Assembly (NCBI GenBank): GCA_016870355.1
Contig: VGBR01000002.1
Location: forward strand, 216,982 to 280,981
Direction of reading: 5' to 3'
Length of the DNA stretch: 64,000 nt
Origin: Actinomycetota bacterium
GTDB taxonomy: Bacteria > Actinomycetota > Acidimicrobiia > IMCC26256 > PALSA-555
Below, in pieces: positions 16,131-23,194 of this stretch. Below the pieces are notes generated by a model. The model ran no database searches. It was given only the letters and a program-made list of their open reading frames with translations, and was not told where the DNA came from. Each line of letters begins with the position of its first letter. Within the stretch, counting starts at the first letter, position 1. The position numbers and the translations under genes were made by a program.

Positions 16131-16546
16131 CCGAGCCGACCCCTGAAACGGGACTCGCGCGTCTCGAGGAGGCGGAGGCTGAGGTGAGCGGCCGCGACGC
16201 AGGTACCCTGCGTCGCAGCGAACCGGGGCCCGAGCGGCCCGGCCCGCAGCGCCGAGAGCGGGAAGTTCGACCGCACCCCACACCGCTCCAGTACGTGCTC
16301 ATCGCGGTGATCCTGTGCGTGGTCACGGCAATCGAGATCGCGGTCTCCTACACCGAAGGCGACATCCCCGACGCGCTCATCGTCGTGCTGCTGATGGGCA
16401 TGGCCGTCTTGAAGTTCGCGCTGGTCGCGGCGTGGTTCATGCACCTGCGCACCGACCTCCCGATCTTCCGGCGCTTCTTCGTGCTCGGGATCATCCTCGC
16501 GATGATCGTGTACGTGATCGCGCTGGCGACCCTCAACGTCTTCTGA
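16127..16546 (+). CDS. ctaF: Cytochrome c oxidase subunit IV-like protein with a family A repeat inside the gene
   Basis: A 139-residue protein. Residues 48-139 form three membrane helices (YVLIAVILCVVTAIEIAVSY, LIVVLLMGMAVLKFALVAAW, VLGIILAMIVYVIALATLNV) with MHLRTDLPIFRR between the last two, the pattern of caa3 subunit IV/COX4. ATG 16127 overlaps the ctaE stop. Residues of about 20-46 (GRDAGTLRRSEPGPERPGPQ...) are encoded by repeat A3 and are charged and proline-rich, unlike the rest. The insert of about 81 bp keeps the reading frame, so the subunit may be functional with a longer cytoplasmic N-terminus. Confidence 0.85.
   Translation: MTEPTPETGLARLEEAEAEVSGRDAGTLRRSEPGPERPGPQRREREVRPHPTPLQYVLIAVILCVVTAIEIAVSYTEGDIPDALIVVLLMGMAVLKFALVAAWFMHLRTDLPIFRRFFVLGIILAMIVYVIALATLNVF
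16184..16264 (+). repeat. Family A repeat, copy A3, inside the ctaF coding region
   Basis: Hairpin 1 has arms GCGACGCAGG/CCTGCGTCGC with loop TAC (16194-16216). The G-C pair found in A2 is here A-T on both sides. Hairpin 2 is GGCC, CGAGC, GGCC. Hairpin 3 is CGGCCC, GCA, GCGCCG with one mismatch. The length is 27 codons. Confidence 0.9.
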
Positions 16547-16551
16547 CCGAC

Positions 16552-17445
16552 ATGGCGGTGCTGGCTCACGGCGCGGGGAACGTCGCCGACTGGCATCCGC
16601 ACCCCGACATCTGGCTGCTCGTCGCGGTGATCACCGTCGGCTACTGGCTGATCGTGCGGCACGTCGGTCCGCGCTGCGTCCGCGCCGGCGAATCGCCGGT
16701 GACGCGCTTGCAGGTGGTGTGCTTCGGTCTCGGGGTCGCCGCGCTGTGGGTCGCGGCGGACTGGCCGGTGCACGACGTCGCCGAGGGCTCGACGTACAGC
16801 GTGCACATGGTGCAGCACTTGCTGATCTCGATGGTGGCGACGCCGTTGCTGCTGCTGGGTACACCGGGGTGGCTCGCCCGTTGGATGCTCCGCCCGCCCG
16901 GCCCGCTGTTCCGAGCGACGCGGTCGCTGTCGCGCTTCCTGCCCGCGCTCATCATCTTCAACCTGGTGCTGGTGCTCACGCACTGGCCCGTGCTCGTGAA
17001 CGAGAGCATCGCATCCCACCCGCTCCACTTCGCGGTGCACGTGCTGATCTTCGTCTCGTCGCTGGTCGTGTGGATGCCGGTGCTGAGCCCACTCCCCGAG
17101 ATCCCGCGGCTCGCACCACCGACGCGAGCCGTGTTCCTCTTCTTGCAGTCGATCGTGCCGACGATCCCGGCCTCCTTCCTCACCTTCGGTCAGACGCCGC
17201 TGTACCGGGTCTACGAAGGGCTGCCGCACATCTGGGGGCTGTCGACGCTCGAAGACCAGCAGACGGCGGGACTCATCATGAAGCTCGGGGCCGGATCCTT
17301 GCTGTGGTTGCTCATCGCCGTAATCTTCTTCAAGTGGGCGGCCGACGAGGACCGACGCAACGAGCCCAGGCAGATCCGTCGCGAGCTCGAGCGTGAGCTC
17401 GAGCAGATGCGCACCGCAGGCGCCGAGCAAGGCATGAGTCGATGA
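16552..17445 (+). CDS. ctaG: CtaG-family (caa3_CtaG) membrane protein
   Basis: A 297-residue protein with about seven membrane helices. Conserved parts are YSVHMVQHLLISMVATPLLL, THWPVLVNESIASHPLHFAV and a C-terminal helix ending IAVIFFKWAADEDRR, matching the caa3-type CtaG family linked to copper insertion or assembly of cytochrome oxidase. The histidines of HMVQHLL and HFAVHVL are candidate copper ligands. The ATG lies five bases after the subunit IV stop. This CtaG is unrelated to the Cox11-type protein of the same name. Confidence 0.88.
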   Translation: MAVLAHGAGNVADWHPHPDIWLLVAVITVGYWLIVRHVGPRCVRAGESPVTRLQVVCFGLGVAALWVAADWPVHDVAEGSTYSVHMVQHLLISMVATPLLLLGTPGWLARWMLRPPGPLFRATRSLSRFLPALIIFNLVLVLTHWPVLVNESIASHPLHFAVHVLIFVSSLVVWMPVLSPLPEIPRLAPPTRAVFLFLQSIVPTIPASFLTFGQTPLYRVYEGLPHIWGLSTLEDQQTAGLIMKLGAGSLLWLLIAVIFFKWAADEDRRNEPRQIRRELERELEQMRTAGAEQGMSR

Positions 17446-18224
17446 CCACGACCGAGACCGACGTCCTGTCCGAAGAGGCCGAAGAGCAGCCGCCCGCGGC
17501 CGACGCGGGCGACGCCACATCGGACGCTCCCCCCGAGCCCCCCGCGCTCGACGGCGGCGCGCCCACGCGCAACGAGCCATTGTGGACGCGCGGCATCCTC
17601 CCGCTCGCGCTACCGATCCTCTCCGGGCTGGCGATCGCGGTGTGGGTGATCAACCTCTCCCGCTCGTTCCTCGCGGGTGGCAAGAACGGCGCACTCATCA
17701 TCGTCATGATCGTGACCATCTCGATCATGGCTGGTGCCGCGCTCATGTCGGCCGCGAGCCGACTCCGCACCGGATCGAGCGTGATGCTCGTGTCGACGCT
17801 GCTGATGATCGTCGTGACGGCCGGGATCATCACCGTCGGCACGACCGAGAACGAAGAAGGCGGCGAGGCGTCCGGCTACACGCCCCCAGCAGGGCCACCG
17901 GTCGCGCAGCTCGCGGTGCAAGCCAATGCGAACACGACCTTCGATGACACCGAGTACACGGTCGACGCCGCCGGGATCATCGGCGTGGTGTACGACGGCG
18001 CCCCCGGCCACAACCTGCTGTTCGACCTCCCTGAGCTCTCGGGTTTCATTCTGAAGACCCCTGGTCCCGAGCGGAGCAAGGTCGAGCTCGAGCCGGGTGA
18101 GTACACGATCTACTGCTCCATCCCCGGCCACCGAGCGCAAGGCATGGAGGCCAGCGTCATCGTCCTGGAGGGTCCGCCGCCGGGCGAGGCACCACCACCG
18201 CCAACGACCACTTCTTCACCGTAA
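17442..18224 (+). CDS. Membrane-anchored cupredoxin
   Basis: A 260-residue protein. An acidic N-terminus (residues 1-50) is followed by three hydrophobic helices (about 52-72, 82-105, 110-132) and a C-terminal plastocyanin-like domain. Type 1 copper ligands are visible: His in APGHNLLFDL, then Cys, His and Met in IYCSIPGHRAQGM. The domain probably faces the outside and passes electrons, either as donor to the adjacent oxidase or as a copper carrier. The start overlaps the ctaG stop by four bases. The Pro/Thr-rich end overlaps the convergent kinase gene by 68 bases. Confidence 0.8.
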   Translation: MTTTETDVLSEEAEEQPPAADAGDATSDAPPEPPALDGGAPTRNEPLWTRGILPLALPILSGLAIAVWVINLSRSFLAGGKNGALIIVMIVTISIMAGAALMSAASRLRTGSSVMLVSTLLMIVVTAGIITVGTTENEEGGEASGYTPPAGPPVAQLAVQANANTTFDDTEYTVDAAGIIGVVYDGAPGHNLLFDLPELSGFILKTPGPERSKVELEPGEYTIYCSIPGHRAQGMEASVIVLEGPPPGEAPPPPTTTSSP

Positions 18225-19065
18225 GTCGCGCCGGCAGCGGGCCGACGCGTTCGCCGCTGGCCCACAGATCCAGTCCCGAATCCGGCGCGGCGACCTCGAC
18301 CGACTCTCCTCGCATCGTCGTCACCTTGTCGAGCGACGTGTGCGTGCCCTTGAACACCCGCGGGAACCGACGCAACAGCTCGAGCTTTGGCCCGTCTTCC
18401 ACGATGCAGACATCGAGAAGGCCGTCATCGACCGCGGCATCGGGTGTGATCATCATCCCGCCCGCGTACCAGCGCGTGTTGCCCACCGCGACGAGCCATG
18501 CCTTGCCTTCCCACACCGTGGCGTCCGCGCAGACGCGCATCGGAACCGGTCGGTACGAGGCGAGGGTTCGAAGCATCGCGAGCACATAGAGCGGGGTGCC
18601 GCTCACCCAGCGCACTTCGTTGGCCCAGCGGTTGGCTTCGCCGTCGAAGCCGGCATTGGCCACGGTCGTGAAGATCGTGTCGGTGCCGTCCGCCGCCGCA
18701 GCGCGGCCGAGATCGATTCGGGTCGTGACGCCGGCATCGAGAAGAGTGATCGCGTCGAGCGGAGTGCGCGAGTCGATCCCGAGATGACGGGCCAGGTCGT
18801 TCCCCGCACCCGTGGGAACGATCGCCAGTGGCGCGTCTTCAGCTGCGGCGATCGCGGCAAGCGCACTCACGGTCCCGTCGCCACCGCATGCAACGACGCC
18901 CTCCCCGCGACCGAATGCGTCGCGTGCGGCACGCTGCCCGTCGGCGGTGTCGTGCGAGACGTGCACGGTCACGTCGTGCTCCGCGAAGGTGCGCTCGAGC
19001 TGGGGCAGGAGCTTGCGGGTGCGCCCCCGCCCCGCGGTCGGGTTCACCATCGCCGTCCAGCGCAC
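18157..19065 (-). CDS. Diacylglycerol/lipid kinase family protein
   Basis: A 302-residue protein with the DAGK catalytic fold: VNPTAGRGRTRKLLPQLE at the start, the nucleotide loop VVACGGDGTVSALAAI, then AIVPTGAGNDLARHLGI. The C-terminal beta-sandwich includes ISPDAAVDDGLLDV-like sequence (ITPDAAVDDGLLDVCIVED). These enzymes phosphorylate diacylglycerol or related lipids using ATP. GTG 19065 follows a minus-strand TACGAT box by eight bases. Its 3' end runs 68 bases into the convergent cupredoxin gene, so no separate terminator fits between them. Confidence 0.9.
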   Translation of the reverse strand: MRWTAMVNPTAGRGRTRKLLPQLERTFAEHDVTVHVSHDTADGQRAARDAFGRGEGVVACGGDGTVSALAAIAAAEDAPLAIVPTGAGNDLARHLGIDSRTPLDAITLLDAGVTTRIDLGRAAAADGTDTIFTTVANAGFDGEANRWANEVRWVSGTPLYVLAMLRTLASYRPVPMRVCADATVWEGKAWLVAVGNTRWYAGGMMITPDAAVDDGLLDVCIVEDGPKLELLRRFPRVFKGTHTSLDKVTTMRGESVEVAAPDSGLDLWASGERVGPLPARLTVKKWSLAVVVPRPAADPPGR

Positions 19066-19073
19066 GGCGCGGG

Positions 19074-19089
19074 ATCGTACCGGTAGCGT
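19074..19089. promoter_or_regulatory. Back-to-back -10 boxes of the lipid kinase and uppS
   Basis: TACGAT on the minus strand (19079 to 19074) lies eight bases before the kinase GTG. TAGCGT on the plus strand (19084-19089) lies seven bases before the uppS ATG. Both fit leaderless starts from a 31-base divergent gap. Confidence 0.55.
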
Positions 19090-19096
19090 GCGCGCA

Positions 19097-19834
19097 ATGA
19101 CCGCCGCGGCCGATCTCGACGCGTCACGGATCCCTCGTCACGTCGCGATCGTCATGGACGGCAACGGCCGTTGGGCGAAGCGGCGCGGGCTCAAGCGCAC
19201 CGACGGTCACGCGGCCGGTGAAGAAGCGCTGTTCGACACCGTCGAAGGTGCGTTGGAGATCGGCCTCAAGTGGATGACCGTGTTCGCGTTCTCTACCGAG
19301 AACTGGCGTCGTCCGCTCGACGAAGTCCGGTTTCTGATGCGGTTCAACGAGTCGTTGCTGCTGCGTCGCCGTGACGATCTCAACGAGCGCGGCGTCCGTG
19401 TGCGCTTCATCGGCCGGCGCGGGGGACGCGTGCCCAAGCGCGTGCTGCGACACATCGAGGACACCGAAGCGCTCACGCACAGCAACCGACGCATGACCTT
19501 GACGTTCGCGTTCAACTACGGCGGGCGGGCAGAGCTCGTCGACGCCATCCGGTCGATCGCAACCGAGGCGCGGGCCCGGAAGCTCGACCCCGCCAAGGTG
19601 GACGAGAAGGTCATCGCTCGCCACATGTACGCCGCGGACATGCCTGACCCTGACCTGCTCGTGCGAACGTCGGGGGAGTACCGCATCTCCAACTACCTCC
19701 TGTGGCAGCTGGCGTACGCCGAGCTCGTGTTCACCGACACGTTGTGGCCCGACTTCCGCCGGGCCGACCTGTTCGCCGCGGTGCAGGAGTTCCAGCAACG
19801 AGAGCGCCGCTTCGGAGCAATCGAGGGAGCCTGA
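19097..19834 (+). CDS. uppS: Isoprenyl transferase (undecaprenyl diphosphate synthase type)
   Basis: A 245-residue cis-prenyltransferase. The phosphate-binding HVAIVMDGNGRWAKRRGL lies near the N-terminus, FAFSTENWRRP follows, and the C-terminal motifs are LTFAFNYGGRAELVDA and PDLLVRTSGEYRISNYLLWQ. It condenses isopentenyl diphosphate to build the carrier lipid for cell wall synthesis. ATG 19097 follows a -10 box at a leaderless distance and gives the family start; the longer open frame upstream overlaps the divergent gene. Confidence 0.95.
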   Translation: MTAAADLDASRIPRHVAIVMDGNGRWAKRRGLKRTDGHAAGEEALFDTVEGALEIGLKWMTVFAFSTENWRRPLDEVRFLMRFNESLLLRRRDDLNERGVRVRFIGRRGGRVPKRVLRHIEDTEALTHSNRRMTLTFAFNYGGRAELVDAIRSIATEARARKLDPAKVDEKVIARHMYAADMPDPDLLVRTSGEYRISNYLLWQLAYAELVFTDTLWPDFRRADLFAAVQEFQQRERRFGAIEGA

Positions 19835-19864
19835 GGGGCACAGGCAGGATCACACGGCTGTAGT

Positions 19865-19870
19865 TACACT
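19865..19870 (+). promoter_or_regulatory. -10 box TACACT before the recO leader frame
   Basis: TACACT ends six bases before ATG 19877, the start of a 21-codon frame that runs through the family B repeat and overlaps the recO start. Confidence 0.5.
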
Positions 19871-19876
19871 CCTGTG

Positions 19877-19942
19877 ATGCAGGAGACGAAGCGGAGGCGT
19901 GGCCGGACGGCCGGGACGCCGGAGCGGAGTCGACCAGTGTGA
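19877..19942 (+). CDS. 21-codon leader frame coupled to recO
   Basis: ATG 19877 lies at a leaderless distance from TACACT, and the frame ends at TGA 19940-19942, overlapping the recO GTG (19939) by four bases. The length equals that of the two frames in the ybeY repeats, although the peptide (MQETKRRRGRTAGTPERS...) is read in a different phase of the repeat. It may deliver ribosomes to recO. No peptide role is claimed. Confidence 0.35.
   Translation: MQETKRRRGRTAGTPERSRPV
19885..19937 (+). repeat. Family B hairpin repeat, recO copy
   Basis: Left flank GACGAAGCGGA, outer arms GGCGT/ACGCC, inner arms GGCC/GGCC, loop GGAC, bulge GGG, right flank GGAGCGGAGTCGACC. Both stems differ from the 9652-9775 copies by changes on both sides that keep pairing. 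It ends two bases before the recO GTG and supplies GCGGAG as a ribosome site. Confidence 0.88.
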
Positions 19943-20658
19943 GTCGCCTCTATCGCGATCAGGGCGTCGTGCTGCGCACGATCAAGCTCGGCGAGGCCGA
20001 CCGCATCGTGAGCTTCATGACCCAGGGCAACGGGAAGGTCCGCGCGGTGGCCAAGGGCGTCCGCCGGCCGGGGAGTCGGTTCGGGGCTCGGCTCGAGCCC
20101 ACCACCCACGTGGTGTTCCAGTGCTACCGGGGCCGCGAGCTCGACGTCGTCACCCAGGTCGAGACCATCGACGCGAACCGGCAGCTGCGCGACACCTACG
20201 CCGCGCTCACCCACGCCATCTCGATGCTGGAGGCCGTCGACCAGGTCGCGCAGGAGCGAGAGCGCAACGTCGGCCTGTACCGCATGCTGGTCGGCGCGCT
20301 GAAGACGTTGGCCACCCAGCCGTCGCCCATGGTGAGCGCCGCCTTCTTCTGGAAGCTGCTCTCGCTCGAGGGCTTCCACCCCGCGCTCGATGCGTGCGCG
20401 CGCTGCGGTGCACGGGAGCCCTTCGTCGCGTTCGACCTGGACGACGGCGGGGTGCTGTGCGAGCCGTGCGGTCGGCACGGTGGGCGTCGCATCACGCCCG
20501 AGGCGCTCGATGTGGTCGGGCGCGTGGTCGGCGGCGGGCTCAACGGCGTGCTGTCGTCGCCACCGCCACCACCGCTGCTCCACGAGATCGAGCGGCTCGC
20601 CATCGCCGCCCTCGAGCACCAATCCGAACGCCGACTGAAGTCCGCAGCCCTCTTGTGA
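19939..20658 (+). CDS. recO: DNA repair protein RecO
   Basis: A 239-residue protein. The N-terminal OB fold includes [20 protein letters not shown] and [21 protein letters not shown] helical part follows, then a zinc-binding module with two CxxC pairs (CARCG and CEPCG). RecO anneals SSB-coated DNA and helps load RecA in RecFOR repair. GTG 19939 is preceded by the family B hairpin and overlaps the stop of the leader frame. Its neighbours uppS and glyS are usual for actinobacteria. Confidence 0.94.
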   Translation: MSRLYRDQGVVLRTIKLGEADRIVSFMTQGNGKVRAVAKGVRRPGSRFGARLEPTTHVVFQCYRGRELDVVTQVETIDANRQLRDTYAALTHAISMLEAVDQVAQERERNVGLYRMLVGALKTLATQPSPMVSAAFFWKLLSLEGFHPALDACARCGAREPFVAFDLDDGGVLCEPCGRHGGRRITPEALDVVGRVVGGGLNGVLSSPPPPPLLHEIERLAIAALEHQSERRLKSAALL

Positions 20659-20683
20659 CGGGGAGGCCACCAGGGCCTCCCAG

Positions 20684-20689
20684 TACGAT
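20684..20689 (+). promoter_or_regulatory. -10 box TACGAT, leaderless start of glyS
   Basis: TACGAT ends nine bases before ATG 20699. No ribosome binding site is visible in between. Confidence 0.5.
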
Positions 20690-20698
20690 CGTGTGCTC

Positions 20699-22027
20699 AT
20701 GGCCAAGCAAGATCTGATGGATCGCGTCGTCAACCTGTGCAAGCGGCGCGGGTTCATCTTCCCGTCGAGCGAGATCTACGGCGGCTTCCGCTCGACGTGG
20801 GACTACGGGCCGCTCGGTGTGCTGCTGAAGCGCAACGTGAAGGACCAGTGGTGGCGATCGATGGTCCAGCTGCGCGACGACATCGTGGGGCTCGACGCGG
20901 CCATCCTCATGGCTCCCAAGGTCTGGGAGGCGAGCGGCCACCTCGCCACGTTCACCGACCCGCTCGTCGACTGTCGCAACTGCAAGGAGCGGTTCCGCGC
21001 CGACCACCTGCCGGAGTCTGGTGCGTGCCCCAACTGCGGCGCGAAGGACTCGTTCACCGAGGCGCGCCAGTTCCACCTGATGTTCAAGACGTTCGTGGGC
21101 CCCGTCGAGGACGACGCATCGGTCGCCTACCTGCGACCGGAGACGGCGCAGGGCATCTTCGTGAACTACGCGAACGTGCAGACGACGTCGCGCCGGAAGC
21201 TGCCGTTCGGAGTGGCGCAGATCGGCAAGTCGTTCCGCAACGAGATCACGCCAGGAAACTTCATCTTCCGGACTCGTGAGTTCGAACAGATGGAGATGGA
21301 GTTCTTCGTGCCGCCCGAGGACAGTCCGCGCTGGTACGAATACTGGTGCCAGGAGCGGCTGCGATGGTTCACCGATCTCGGCGTGCCCGAGTCGAAGCTG
21401 CGTCTGCGACCGCACGACACCGAAGAGCTGTCGCACTACTCACAGGGCACGTCCGACGTCGAGTTCGAATATCCGTGGGGATGGGGTGAGCTCGAGGGGA
21501 TCGCGAACCGCGGTGACTTCGACCTCGCTCAGCACGCCAAGTTCTCGGGTGAGGAGCTCGTCTACTTCGACCAAGAGAGCGACCGGCGCTACGTGCCGCA
21601 CGTGATCGAGCCCGCTCTCGGCGCCGACCGCGCGCTGCTGGCGTTCCTCCTTGCCGCCTACGACGAGGACGAAGCTCCCGACGAGAAGGGCAAGCTCGAG
21701 AAGCGCACCGTGCTCCGCTTCGACCCGCGCCTGGCGCCGATCAAGGCTGCGGTGCTGCCCCTCTCCAAGCAGGAGAAGCTCGTGCCGGTCGCCCGGGAGG
21801 TGGCCGGCCTGCTGCGCCCGCACTTCCAGATCGATGTCGATGCGGCAGGATCGATCGGGCGCCGCTACCGTCGGCAGGACGAGATCGGCACGCCCGCATG
21901 CGTGACGGTCGACTTCGAGACCCTCGACGACCGGGCGGTGACCGTGCGGGACCGTGACTCCATGAAGCAGGATCGCGTGTCGATCGACGCCCTCGTCGCG
22001 TACCTCCAGGAGCGCATGGCAGCGTGA
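20699..22027 (+). CDS. glyS: Glycine--tRNA ligase (single-chain, class II)
   Basis: A 442-residue alpha2-type glycyl-tRNA synthetase. The start is family-typical ([20 protein letters not shown], then [13 protein letters not shown]). A zinc-binding insert has CRNCKERF and [10 protein letters not shown]. Motif 2 is in [20 protein letters not shown], and motif 3 is followed by a C-terminal anticodon-binding domain. It charges tRNA-Gly. ATG 20699 is preferred over GTG 20693 because of the -10 box spacing and the start [11 protein letters not shown]. The stop overlaps the next gene (GTGA). Confidence 0.96.
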   Translation: MAKQDLMDRVVNLCKRRGFIFPSSEIYGGFRSTWDYGPLGVLLKRNVKDQWWRSMVQLRDDIVGLDAAILMAPKVWEASGHLATFTDPLVDCRNCKERFRADHLPESGACPNCGAKDSFTEARQFHLMFKTFVGPVEDDASVAYLRPETAQGIFVNYANVQTTSRRKLPFGVAQIGKSFRNEITPGNFIFRTREFEQMEMEFFVPPEDSPRWYEYWCQERLRWFTDLGVPESKLRLRPHDTEELSHYSQGTSDVEFEYPWGWGELEGIANRGDFDLAQHAKFSGEELVYFDQESDRRYVPHVIEPALGADRALLAFLLAAYDEDEAPDEKGKLEKRTVLRFDPRLAPIKAAVLPLSKQEKLVPVAREVAGLLRPHFQIDVDAAGSIGRRYRRQDEIGTPACVTVDFETLDDRAVTVRDRDSMKQDRVSIDALVAYLQERMAA

Positions 22028-23124
22028 GCGAAGACCTGACCCACTACGACGTGCTCGGTGTCGAGCCTTCGGCCGACAAGGACGCCGTCCGCGACGCCTA
22101 CCAGGCCCGGCTGGCCGAGGTGCACGCCGACGTCCAGCGCGAGCAGTCGAACAAGAAGCCCGACCAGACCTCGATCGACGGCTTCCGGCGTGAGGAGGCC
22201 AGCATCCGCGGCGCGTGGGGGGTGCTGAGCGATCCGTACCAGCGGGGTCGCTACGACGCCACGCTCGAGATGGGTGGCGCGGCCGTCGACGACGCCGCGT
22301 CCGAGGACGCGGTGGCCGAGGACCGCACCCCGGCCCGTGCGACCGCGCGCAACCGGGGCGACCGCCAGCCGTACCAGCGAGCACCGGGCATGTTCTCGCC
22401 CGAGCCGCTCCCCAAGCCCGCGTCCTGGCCGGCCAACGTGCAGCCTCCGCCGTCCCGAGCGCGTTCGATCGCGATGATCATCGACCTCGTCGTCCTGTTC
22501 TTCTTGTTCAACGGACTCTCGGTTGCGGGCCGCGCGTACGTCGACGACCAGTACCCGAAAGAGACGAAGCGTCTCGAGCACATCGTCGATTGCTACGACG
22601 AGATGAACGCCGAAGCAGACCGTGATCGCACGACGATCGCACGGATCGAGCGGGTCGAGGGCAACCGAGACTGTCGCCAGTCGAACGTGAGCTTCGCGAC
22701 CGGTGAGAGCAACGTCGAAGACCGGCTCGACAAGAACACCGACAAGCTGACCGACAAGTACAGCGATGTCGACAAGAACCGGGCCGGCGGTCAGATCGTG
22801 GTGCAGCTGCTGCTGATCCTGGTGTTGCTCCTCTACCTGGTGCCTTCGAGTGTCATCAGCGGGCGCACGCTCGGGAAGAAGCTGATGCAGATCCGTGCGG
22901 TGAACCAGGACGGCTCGCGGCTTCGTCTGCGCGGCGCAATGCTCCGGTACGCGCTGCCGGTCGTCGCCGGCATGATGCTGTCGACGTTCTTGGGCGCGGC
23001 GATGCCGGGTCTTCAGTCGTTCGCGTTCATCATCGTGCTGTTCGTCGTGATGAGCTGGCCGCGCAACCCGAACCTTCAGGGCATGCACGACCGCTTCGCC
23101 AAGACGATCGTCGTCGACGGCTAG
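22024..23124 (+). CDS. Degenerate J-domain fused to an RDD membrane protein
   Basis: A 366-residue protein. Residues 1-80 form a J-like domain ([20 protein letters not shown], later [20 protein letters not shown]), but the catalytic HPD reads HAD (EVHADVQRE) and an insert follows. Residues 80-140 are a charged, proline-rich linker. From 145 an RDD-type membrane domain begins ([20 protein letters not shown]), with an extracellular charged loop and [20 protein letters not shown] before the last helices. Without HPD it is unlikely to activate DnaK. A membrane scaffold or transport role is possible. It is coupled to glyS by a GTGA overlap. Confidence 0.78.
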   Translation: MSEDLTHYDVLGVEPSADKDAVRDAYQARLAEVHADVQREQSNKKPDQTSIDGFRREEASIRGAWGVLSDPYQRGRYDATLEMGGAAVDDAASEDAVAEDRTPARATARNRGDRQPYQRAPGMFSPEPLPKPASWPANVQPPPSRARSIAMIIDLVVLFFLFNGLSVAGRAYVDDQYPKETKRLEHIVDCYDEMNAEADRDRTTIARIERVEGNRDCRQSNVSFATGESNVEDRLDKNTDKLTDKYSDVDKNRAGGQIVVQLLLILVLLLYLVPSSVISGRTLGKKLMQIRAVNQDGSRLRLRGAMLRYALPVVAGMMLSTFLGAAMPGLQSFAFIIVLFVVMSWPRNPNLQGMHDRFAKTIVVDG

Positions 23125-23154
23125 CTGGGGGGCGAGGTCGGTCTCGCCCTCCGT

Positions 23155-23160
23155 TACGCT
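23155..23160 (+). promoter_or_regulatory. -10 box TACGCT upstream of ppdK
   Basis: TACGCT lies 34 bases before GTG 23195, the same spacing as before the bldD-like gene. The leader holds CAGGGAGCGG as a ribosome site. Confidence 0.45.
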
Positions 23161-23194
23161 CGTCAGTTCCGGACACGCAGGGAGCGGCCTTCAG

